Below, piece after piece: positions 40,089-47,659 of a DNA stretch of 64,000 nucleotides (position 1 is its first letter; each line of letters opens with the position of its first letter). Position numbers and translations under genes: made by a program. The stretch is from the NCBI RefSeq assembly GCF_000279145.1, contig NC_018178.1, positions 2,765,688 to 2,829,687 of the forward strand, in the 5' to 3' direction. Source of the DNA: Melioribacter roseus P3M-2. Its GTDB lineage: Bacteria > Bacteroidota > Ignavibacteria > Ignavibacteriales > Melioribacteraceae. The notes under the pieces were generated by a model, which searched no databases, was not told where the DNA came from, and saw only the letters and a program-made list of their open reading frames with translations.

Positions 40089-40113
40089 GTTTTAATAATA
40101 AAAGGCGTTCAAA

Positions 40114-40500
40114 ATGAAAAAGAACTTAGTTTTCATACTTATTTGCTTTTTAACGATTAATAATATTTACGGTAATCTTCAGGACAAAACTAAAATCCTG
40201 ACCGATATTAATAGCCCGGTCGATTCCGTAAGAATTAAAGCGGTCGGTATTGTTATTGAACATAATATTAAAGAAGCGCTGCCCGTTCTGGAAAATGATT
40301 TCGAGAAACAGGACATTTCAATCATGCCGTTATATCTGGAAGCGCTGAAACGTCTCGGCTCCGCCCGCCTGGAAGAAAAACTCAATATATACATCGATAA
40401 AATCGGATCGCAATCGTCCGCCAAAGGGGAAATATTGGACGCTTCAGTAAGATCAAAAATTCAGTCCAGTTTTATTAATAAAATAGGGATTAGTAAATAG
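40114..40500 (+). CDS. Short secreted solenoid-family paralogue
   Basis: 128 residues: signal peptide MKKNLVFILICFLTINNIYG and one to two helical repeats (HNIKEALPVLENDFEKQDISIMPLYLEALKRLGSARLEE) that align with the repeats of the 38254 protein (KIVEALPKVENNFW...LFLYALRELHSTKAYD). It lacks the C-terminal cassette. The last codons and stop are built from the heptad repeat array described at 40486, so the original end may have been altered. Composition is closer to the rest of the genome than the two longer paralogues. Confidence 0.65.
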   Translation: MKKNLVFILICFLTINNIYGNLQDKTKILTDINSPVDSVRIKAVGIVIEHNIKEALPVLENDFEKQDISIMPLYLEALKRLGSARLEEKLNIYIDKIGSQSSAKGEILDASVRSKIQSSFINKIGISK

Positions 40501-40527
40501 GGATTAGGGATTGGTGATTAGGGACCG
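40486..40527 (+). repeat. Degenerate 7-nt tandem repeat (GGGATTA type)
   Basis: Six heptamers in phase: GGGATTA, GTAAATA, GGGATTA, GGGATTG, GTGATTA, GGGACCG. The array overlaps the end of the solenoid gene and is similar to the array at 61931. Confidence 0.75.
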
Positions 40528-40591
40528 GAAGCCGTAATGAATACTGAATATTACATTGAAAACATTTGTTAATCGAAGCGCATGTTGCAGC

Positions 40592-42517
40592 TTACCAGTC
40601 GTCGGTTCTGAAAGGCGAGGCGGGAAGACCCTCTTTGTTGTAAAGATTAGCGCCTTCGGGATTATCCGCCCACGCATATCGAACGGCGACCGGATTCTTA
40701 ATCTCATCGCTCCAAACAATTACTTTATTGTCTTTGATTTCCGCATTAGCCCATACGAATTTTTTGTCGGCGCCTGCAATGGCAAAATGTTTTAATTGAT
40801 TTCCTTTGCAAACTAGACCTCCGCCCGTATGCGAAAAATCGATAATTATTTTGTTCCCTTCGATTCGCATCGATTTATATACCGGTCCGGAAAAAACCGG
40901 ATCTTCGCCATAAGCAATTTTCATTGCCGCCAAAGCAAGTCTTTTGCCCGCGTCTTTTTTGTTTAGCGGATGTATATCGTTCCATTCGCCGATATCGATT
41001 GTTACAGCCATTCCTGTATTCGGCAAATCGAGAGCTTTTGTTTGAGCTTCCCTCAAAAGAGCCCAATTGCTGTTTGAAGGCGCCGAATCGGGTTCCATAA
41101 AATTTGCAAGTTGAACGAATAGGAACGGGAAATCACCCTGATGCCAATTGTTTCGCCAGTCCTTTATTAAAGCAGGGAAAAGACGCCTGTATTCAACCGG
41201 TCTGTCCGCATTCGATTCGCCCTGATACCAAACGACGCCTTTGATTTTATAATTGAAAAGCGGGGCTAACATTGCGTTAAAAAGTCCGCCGGGCTTCCAT
41301 CGGATAAAAGTTTGACTTTCGAGCGGAGGCATTACGGCTCCGGTTTTATATTTCCAGTATCCCTTCAGGTCGATTGTCGTGTCTTTTAAAACGAGTTCGT
41401 ACTGTTTGTCGGGCACGAACCCTCCATCGCCGAGATTGCTTATTACTCTAACGGTAATCAGGTTTCTGCCGGGCTTAAGAACGCCTTCGGGTAATCGGTA
41501 TCTCCTCGGCGGATATTGGTAACTGACAGTACCGATGAATTTACCGTTTACGAAAACCGAATCGGCGTCCACAATTCTGCCGAGTATAAGAAGTCCCGAA
41601 CTTTTATCGGCGGATTCAGGTATCTCGATTTCTTTTCGAAACCATACCGCTCCGTTCGTTCCTTCGAGCGGGGTATTTGTCCAATATCCCGGAATTGCAA
41701 TCGAATCCCAGCCGGCAGTATTCATAGCGGTCGAATACCATGGCGTATCGGGATTTTTATATCCCTCGTCTTTGCGCCTGAGCGCAGTATACCAATTATT
41801 AATTCTTACGCTGTCGCTTTTTCTGATTTTTTCGATTAAGCTATAATCCTTGAACTTTTGGAGCTCTTCGTAATAATGTGGAAATTCTTTTAAAGCTTCT
41901 TCGCTCATCCAGGCTTCGGCAGGCGAACCGCCCAAACTCGTATTTATCAGTCCGATCGGGATTTTATATTTATCGTATAACTCTCTTGCAAAAAAATAAC
42001 CGACGGCGGTAAAGTCGAGAACGGTTTGAGGATTCGCTTCTGTCCATTTACCGTCCGAAAAATCTTTCTTCCTTTCGGTAAAACAATATTCGCGCGGTAC
42101 GTAAAACTGTCGTATATATTTATTGCTTGAGTTTGCAATTATATCCTTATAAACGGGTTCGACCCTGCGCATCGGCAGTTCCATGTTCGACTGACCCGAA
42201 CAGACCCAAACGTCTCCGATTAAAATATCGTTTATTGTAATTTTATTGGAAGCCGAGATTTCCATTTTATAGGGCCCGCCGGCATTTTGAGGAGGAATCA
42301 TTATCTGCCATTTGCCTTTATCGGAAGCCGCGACGCTATAAGCGGAATCGACAAATTTGATTTCGACTTTTTCGCCTGGCGAAGCCCATCCCCATATTTT
42401 GATAGGAACTTCGCGTTGCAATATCATTCCGTCGCTTATCAATTTGGGAAGACGAACCTGCGCATAGAGAATACTTGCAAGCAAAAGGAGAATGATTGTC
42501 GATTGAAACTTTTTCAT
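40592..42517 (-). CDS. Secreted sialate O-acetylesterase (SASA family)
   Basis: 641 residues with signal peptide MKKFQSTIILLLLASILYAQ. VWVCSGQSNMELPM holds the nucleophile Ser, WYQGESNADRP is block III, and DIGEWNDIHPLNK carries the Asp-His pair; together they define carbohydrate O-acetylesterases of the SASA group. A beta-sandwich insertion (about residues 275-400, with GYW, WFRKEIEIP and NGKFIGTV) resembles glycoside hydrolase family 2 sugar-binding domains and is usual in Bacteroidetes members. It probably removes acetyl groups from plant or host glycans, in line with the pectin genes at the left end. Confidence 0.85.
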   Translation of the reverse strand: MKKFQSTIILLLLASILYAQVRLPKLISDGMILQREVPIKIWGWASPGEKVEIKFVDSAYSVAASDKGKWQIMIPPQNAGGPYKMEISASNKITINDILIGDVWVCSGQSNMELPMRRVEPVYKDIIANSSNKYIRQFYVPREYCFTERKKDFSDGKWTEANPQTVLDFTAVGYFFARELYDKYKIPIGLINTSLGGSPAEAWMSEEALKEFPHYYEELQKFKDYSLIEKIRKSDSVRINNWYTALRRKDEGYKNPDTPWYSTAMNTAGWDSIAIPGYWTNTPLEGTNGAVWFRKEIEIPESADKSSGLLILGRIVDADSVFVNGKFIGTVSYQYPPRRYRLPEGVLKPGRNLITVRVISNLGDGGFVPDKQYELVLKDTTIDLKGYWKYKTGAVMPPLESQTFIRWKPGGLFNAMLAPLFNYKIKGVVWYQGESNADRPVEYRRLFPALIKDWRNNWHQGDFPFLFVQLANFMEPDSAPSNSNWALLREAQTKALDLPNTGMAVTIDIGEWNDIHPLNKKDAGKRLALAAMKIAYGEDPVFSGPVYKSMRIEGNKIIIDFSHTGGGLVCKGNQLKHFAIAGADKKFVWANAEIKDNKVIVWSDEIKNPVAVRYAWADNPEGANLYNKEGLPASPFRTDDW

Positions 42518-42531
42518 AAATTTCCCCCGAT

Positions 42532-43322
42532 TTAAAAATTAATTTTTACATATATCCAGTTGAACTCTTTGTCCTGCATAAAACCGATTTGTTCGCTTGA
42601 ATCGTTTCGAGCATGTTTGCCGTAGACCCATCTGGCTGTTAAATAACCGATTGCCGCCCCGAGCAATACGTCGGAAGTCCAATGATTGTCGTGATAGACT
42701 CGCGAAACTGCCGTCAAAACAGCCGGAAGATAGAAAAGAGCTTTCAGATAATCGGAATCCGTATTGTTTGCAAGAACGGTCGACAAACCGAAAGCAAGCG
42801 TGGCATGACCGGACGGCAGAGAATGATAGTCGTCGTCAAAAAATGTAAAAGGTTTATAGAAAGAAGAACCTTTGTCCGTAAAAGGCCGAGCGCGTCCCGC
42901 AGCTGCTTTAATAAAACCCGTAACCATGCCCGAATAGAGCATCGTTTGCATAATTTCGAACCCGATTTTAGAATAAGTTTTATTGCCCGACAGATTTCCG
43001 TACAAACCGGTCAAAAGAGCTATGGCGGGAGCCGTATAAAGATCGCCCCAGGCTTTCCCGAATTTCATCGGAAAAGAAGAATAGCGCCGCCGGTCTTTCA
43101 TTACGGCGTCTCTTACGGGTTGGTCCGCTTGCATGGCAAGCAAGGCTCCGGCGCTTATTATTCCGAGCGTGATAAAATCATTCCGGTCGGCTTCGAGCGG
43201 TATCTTAACAAATTCGATTGTTTCTTTTCCGAATTGATTCAGGTTATAACGGTTTTCTGTCTGAGCAAAAAGAAGATTGAAAGAAAAAATAGAAAGAAGG
43301 ACGACTGAAAGATTAACTTCAT
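42532..43322 (-). CDS. PAP2-family phosphatase; signal peptide frame broken at T6
   Basis: The membrane phosphatase body shows the three PAP2 motifs: KAAAGRARP, PSGHATLAFG and SRVYHDNHWTSDVLLG, so it can hydrolyse lipid or other phosphomonoesters. The open frame with an ATG covers only 43143-42532. The upstream frame continues LLFAQTENRYNLNQFGKETIEF without a start codon. Adding one T to a T6 run (plus-strand A6 at 43284-43289) joins it to ATG 43322 (MKLIFQSSFFLFF) and gives a perfect signal peptide ending FAQ. That ATG overlaps the stop of the DUF190 gene, forming an operon with crcB. The frame break may be a sequencing error. Confidence 0.8.
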
Positions 43323-43666
43323 TTGTTTGCCGTGTATTTAATTATTTCAGCGCGTTCGAGCGTAATCAATCCGCCCGAATTCGATTCTTCGAAGATTTTT
43401 TCGACCGTGGGAATAAACTTTTCGATTTTTTCGGCTTCGTCCACAATTTCGATAACCAACGGCAAGTCCTCCGAGAGGCGCAAAAATTTTGCGGTGTGAA
43501 TCCTGCTAGTTCCGCCATAACCCATAATTCCTTTATAAACCGTCGCGCCGGCTAAATTCGATTTGCGGGCTTCCAGCACAATCTTTTCATATACGGTTAC
43601 CGTCCCGCATTTGTCGGACTCGCCCACAAAAATTCTGAGCAATTTGGCTTCGCCTGATATCCTCAT
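43319..43666 (-). CDS. DUF190 protein (PII-like fold), CrcB partner
   Basis: A 115-residue DUF190 protein: LLRIFVGESDKCGTVTVYEKIVLEARKSNLAGATVYKGIMGYGG is typical. DUF190 proteins have a PII-like ferredoxin fold and commonly sit beside crcB. It starts 3 nt after crcB and overlaps the PAP2 start. A regulatory or sensing role in fluoride export is inferred from linkage. Confidence 0.9.
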   Translation of the reverse strand: MRISGEAKLLRIFVGESDKCGTVTVYEKIVLEARKSNLAGATVYKGIMGYGGTSRIHTAKFLRLSEDLPLVIEIVDEAEKIEKFIPTVEKIFEESNSGGLITLERAEIIKYTANK

Positions 43667-43669
43667 AAT

Positions 43670-44038
43670 TTACCTCGTTATAATATATGCAGTGTATACT
43701 CCGATGAGCGATACAGCTACGTTAAGCAATATATTCAGTCCGCCGAGAAGAAATTGCGATTCTTTTAAAAGATTGAGAGTTTCGAGAGAAAATGTTGAAA
43801 ACGTAGTAAATCCGCCGCAGAATCCCACTCCGAGCAATAACTTCATATTCGAAGATATCAATTCGCGTTCGTCAAATCCGTAAATCAATAATCCGAGAAG
43901 GAAACTGCCCAGAAAATTTACCGCCAGAGTTCCGACGGGAAATAAAACGGGAAATATTCTGTAAAATAGAGCCGATACGTAATAGCGGAGACTCCCTCCG
44001 AAACCGGCTCCGATAAATACTATAAAAAATTTTGCCAT
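43670..44038 (-). CDS. crcB: Fluoride channel CrcB/Fluc
   Basis: A 122-residue protein with four membrane helices. GAGFGGSLRYYVS, FPVGTLAVNFLGSFLLG and GVGFCGGFTTFSTFSLE are the Fluc signatures: the central Na+ site, pore Asn and Phe-box residues. It expels fluoride as a dual-topology dimer. First gene of an operon with DUF190 and PAP2. I see no fluoride riboswitch in the short upstream region shared with the divergent DUF4097 gene. Confidence 0.95.
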   Translation of the reverse strand: MAKFFIVFIGAGFGGSLRYYVSALFYRIFPVLFPVGTLAVNFLGSFLLGLLIYGFDERELISSNMKLLLGVGFCGGFTTFSTFSLETLNLLKESQFLLGGLNILLNVAVSLIGVYTAYIITR

Positions 44039-44126
44039 CGTCTAACTTTTTGTGTCTGTTACGAGTCTAAAACGTTGTAATTCAGAAATACTTCCAAAAA
44101 ATATAAAATAATAGGGAGATGCAAAA

Positions 44127-45026
44127 ATGAGACTGATTACGAAAACATTCACAATTTTGAGTTTATTGTTCATATCGTTCGGTTATTTAAATGCTCAGAG
44201 TATAATTGCCGAAAAATCATTCGATGTTTCAGCCGGTGAGAGTCTTTACGTGGAAGCTTCCGGCAGCGACGTAAAAGTTTCCGCATGGGATAAAAACAGC
44301 GTGGAAGTAAAAGTCAAAGGGAGTAAAAAAACGGCTTCGAAAGTAAAAGTTGATATCGACAGAATTGAAGACGGTGTAAAAGTGACAGTAAAGAAAAAAC
44401 GGAGCGGATTTTTCGACTGGTTCGGCGGCGCAGGAGGCTCTTTGGTTGAAGTTAAAGTACCGTCCGATTTCAAACTGGAAATCGAAACTTCCGGCGGCGA
44501 CATAGCCCTCTATTCGATTAAAGGAGAAAAAAGGCTGGAAACATCGGGCGGCGACATTAAGCTTTCGAATACGAAAGGCGCTCTTACCGCTGAAACATCA
44601 GGCGGAGATATTGTAATCGATAATCATTACGGCGACGTTTCGGCTTCAACTTCAGGCGGCGACATTACGGTAAAGTCGATTAAAGGAAATGTCGATGTGT
44701 CGACTTCAGGAGGAGATATCAGAGTCCGTTCGAACGACGGCTACGTCAATGCCGAAACTTCCGGCGGCGATATTATGGTCGACCTTGACGGAAAATACAA
44801 AGGGATTAACGCCTCGACTTCGGGAGGAGACATTATAATAAATCTGCCTTCCGATATCGACGCGGACGTTCTGCTGGAAACATGGGGAGGCGATATCGAC
44901 TGCGACTATCCGAACGCAAAGGAGATGTCCGTTAAAAGAGGAAAATACGAAGCGCGTTTTAATAACGGCGGCGTCAAATTGTACGCCTCGACTTCCGGCG
45001 GCGATATAGTTGTAAAAGAAAGATAA
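44127..45026 (+). CDS. Secreted DUF4097 beta-strand repeat protein
   Basis: 299 residues. A signal peptide (cleavage near LNAQS) and a short beta domain (to about residue 115) precede nine copies of an SGGDI-type rung (ETSGGDIALYS, ETSGGDIKLSN, ASTSGGDITVKS and so on, one being TWGGDID), spaced about 18-25 residues, that predict a right-handed beta-helix or roll. This is the DUF4097/putative adhesin family. Such proteins are periplasmic or surface located; function is unknown. GGGAGATGC lies before the start. A terminator follows. Confidence 0.85.
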   Translation: MRLITKTFTILSLLFISFGYLNAQSIIAEKSFDVSAGESLYVEASGSDVKVSAWDKNSVEVKVKGSKKTASKVKVDIDRIEDGVKVTVKKKRSGFFDWFGGAGGSLVEVKVPSDFKLEIETSGGDIALYSIKGEKRLETSGGDIKLSNTKGALTAETSGGDIVIDNHYGDVSASTSGGDITVKSIKGNVDVSTSGGDIRVRSNDGYVNAETSGGDIMVDLDGKYKGINASTSGGDIIINLPSDIDADVLLETWGGDIDCDYPNAKEMSVKRGKYEARFNNGGVKLYASTSGGDIVVKER

Positions 45027-45059
45027 TTTTTTCATAAGTCGAACTCAAAAGATTAATCG

Positions 45060-45087
45060 ATCCCGCTTCCATGCGGGATTTTTTTTA
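45060..45087 (+). terminator. Terminator of the DUF4097 gene
   Basis: ATCCCGC pairs with GCGGGAT around TTCCAT, followed by eight T residues. Confidence 0.9.
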
Positions 45088-45200
45088 TTCTGAAATAAAA
45101 TCCGTTTGATTAAGGAAGAGTAATAGGCTTGTCGATTGTAAAAGTTTGCATTTTTATATAGTTTTAATTTCGCATAAAAAAATATTCGGGAAAAAATAAA

Positions 45201-45440
45201 ATGAAACTCGACTGGTCAGATTTTACGGGCAAAGTTCTCAATATCACTATGAACGAAAATTACGGAGTAGTTTACGGAAAAGAAAACTCCGACCACCCGG
45301 CATTTTACGAGATTGTATTCAAGACCGGAAAACTTGTAGGAGCATACGACGACGGACTTTTGCTCGAAGCAAAAAGAGAAGATAAAACATTCAATATTTT
45401 CGTACCATTCAGCTCGATAAAATGCGTCGAAATATTCTGA
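45201..45440 (+). CDS. Conserved hypothetical protein, 79 aa
   Basis: I do not recognise this small cytoplasmic protein. It looks like an all-beta fold (short alternating strands, GVVYGKENSDHPAFYEIVFKTGKLVGAYDDGLLLEA). It sits at the head of the T9SS plug gene, whose proposed ATG 45422 overlaps its last codons, so co-expression is likely. Confidence 0.65.
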   Translation: MKLDWSDFTGKVLNITMNENYGVVYGKENSDHPAFYEIVFKTGKLVGAYDDGLLLEAKREDKTFNIFVPFSSIKCVEIF

Positions 45441-46641
45441 TATTTTTTTCCTGCTCTATGGCGTAATTAATGCAGCCGGTATCGAGATTAAAAGTCTCAA
45501 AGTCTATTCTACAGGAGACGAAACTTCTTTTCCGTTAATCGACGCAAAAGCCGAACCGAAGCAGACTGTTACGATAGAATTCGACGTTAATTCGAATTCT
45601 CCTCCTAATTTCAATATTGTCTTCCGTTTTTGCGATAAGAACTGGAAGCCTTATGAAGACGCATTCCTTTTGAATCAGAGGTACAATACCGAATATTATC
45701 TCAATTTTCAGAGACTGCCGCTTCACATCGAAGGGGCGCGATATCATTATACGGGAGCTTTCCCGAATAAGAACGTTACTTTTCCGTTTTCGGGCAAGTG
45801 GAAATTCTATGTCGTCGATTCCTACGATCCAGCGACCGTGTTTGCCGAAGGGAATTTTTATGTGGTTTATCCGGAAATTAAGCCGATAACGGTTTTGCAT
45901 AAAGAACGGTTTCAGGGCAACGAACCCGATATTCCCGCTCTTGCCAGAACAATTTCGATTAATACCGAATTCAGAATTCCCGATTCGCTCTACCCGTCGG
46001 AAATAATGGGAGTCGAAATAATTGAAAACAGGAAGATCGGCTATCCGGTTATAATCGATCCGGCGCATACGAACGACGAGCGTTTTTACGAATGGAACGG
46101 CAATAACGAATTCAAATTTATTGCAAGAAATATAAGACCGGGAAACGAATACCGTCAAACCGATTTGAGGGATTATAACATTTATAACGCTAAAGAAGTC
46201 TATGCTCAATACGACGGGATTGAGACTTCCGATTTTTTCCATAAAAGAAAAAAGGATTTAAATGGCGGTTCTATACTTACAAATTATAAAAGCGATTATG
46301 CGGAGTATCTTTATGTTACTTTCAGAATCCGACCGCCGGAAGATATTCAAGCTCCCGTTTATCTCACAGGAGCGTTCAACAATTGGCGAGTTCTTCCCGA
46401 ATACGAAATGTACGACGATAACGGGCTCCTCTATTTGACTCTGGAACTCAAACGCGGAATTTACGATTACCAGTACGTAACCGCATACGATATAACTCAA
46501 CCCGACTGGTATATTCTCGAAGGAAACTTTTGGGAAACTGTTAACGAATATCATATCTTCATTTATTATAAAAGTCCGGAATACGGATCTTATCACAAAA
46601 TAATCGGTTATAACAAAATAATTTCGGTGAATTATGAATAA
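45422..46641 (+). CDS. Type IX secretion plug protein (DUF5103); frame broken at T7
   Basis: The frame from GIEIKSLKVYSTGDETSFPL to the end (NYE at 46641) matches the DUF5103 family, named for the plug protein that closes the SprA pore in type IX secretion. It has a beta domain, then a C-terminal carbohydrate-binding/CBM48-like domain (VYLTGAFNNWRVLPEYEMYDD). No normal start exists in frame: the first ATG within it is 45670, inside the domain. ATG 45422 encodes MRRNILIFF and a single added T in the T7 run at 45443-45449 joins it to FLLYGVINAAG, a good signal peptide. Otherwise the gene is broken at its 5' end. It overlaps the next gene by 8 nt. Confidence 0.8.
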
Positions 46642-47641
46642 ACTAAAAATAGGCGTAATCGGCACGGGACATCTCGGAAGAATTCACGTTAAATTGCTGA
46701 AAGAACTTGATAACGTGGAATTGTGCGGAGTTTACGACAAAGACTTCGAAAAATCGAAAAACGTTTCGGAAGAATTCGGCGTAAAGCAATATCAGGATAT
46801 GGACAAATTGATTAACGATTCGGAAGCCGTCGTAATCGTTGCCACGACCAGCGCTCATTATGAATTGGTAAAAAAAGCTTTCGGATACGGCAAGCACGTT
46901 TTCGTTGAAAAACCGATTACCGCTCACATTTCCGAGGCGGAAGAATTGGTGGCGATTTCAGAAGAAAAAAATCTCAAATTGCAGGTGGGACATATCGAGC
47001 GTTTCAATCCCGCGCTCGTCTCGCTCGAAAAATACGAACTCAATCCGATGTTCATTCAGTCCGACCGTCTGGCGCAGTTCAATCCTCGCGGAACCGACGT
47101 GGCGGTAATTCTCGATTTAATGATTCACGATATCGACATTATATTAAGTTTGGTTAAAAGCGAAATTAAAGATATTCGCGCAAGCGGCATTTCGGTGGTA
47201 TCGAATAATATCGACATTGCAAACGCCAGAATAGAATTCGAAAATTTTGCAGTCGCCAATGTTACAGCCAGCAGAATATCTCAAAAGCGGATGCGTAAAA
47301 TGAGAATGTTCCAGCAGGACACCTATTTCTCGGTCGATTTTATCGAAGGCTCTTCCGAAATTATTCGTTTAATGCCGCAAGGCGTTTTGCCGGAATCGGG
47401 CGCTTTCCCGATCGGTCAAATAGGAATCGAAGATAAAAAAAGAACCGTTGTTATAGAACGCCCGGACAGCGTTAATATTAATCCTCTGCAGTACGAACTG
47501 AAATTGTTCGCCGAATCCGTATTGAACGATACGGTTCCTCCTGTTACCGGTTACGACGGCTTAAAAGCGTTGCGAGTTGCCGAACAGATTATTCGAAAAA
47601 TTGAAGAGTCGATTTCAAGAGCAAGATTCAATAATTTATGA
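46634..47641 (+). CDS. Gfo/Idh/MocA-family oxidoreductase
   Basis: 335 residues. The N-terminal Rossmann motif GVIGTGHLGRIHVKLL binds NAD(P), EKPITAH holds the conserved Lys-Pro, and GHIERFNPA plus DLMIHDIDIILSL carry the catalytic-site Asp/His. The family oxidises or reduces sugars and related compounds. Its position between the plug gene and lptD suggests a role in envelope polysaccharide or lipid A sugar metabolism, but that is only contextual. Confidence 0.85.
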   Translation: MNKLKIGVIGTGHLGRIHVKLLKELDNVELCGVYDKDFEKSKNVSEEFGVKQYQDMDKLINDSEAVVIVATTSAHYELVKKAFGYGKHVFVEKPITAHISEAEELVAISEEKNLKLQVGHIERFNPALVSLEKYELNPMFIQSDRLAQFNPRGTDVAVILDLMIHDIDIILSLVKSEIKDIRASGISVVSNNIDIANARIEFENFAVANVTASRISQKRMRKMRMFQQDTYFSVDFIEGSSEIIRLMPQGVLPESGAFPIGQIGIEDKKRTVVIERPDSVNINPLQYELKLFAESVLNDTVPPVTGYDGLKALRVAEQIIRKIEESISRARFNNL

Positions 47642-47659
47642 TACGTAATTGAAAACGGG

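Noticed and set aside
44039..44126. Fluoride riboswitch upstream of crcB
   Set aside because: The 88-nt region lacks the recognisable conserved pseudoknot segments, and it is shared with a divergent gene.
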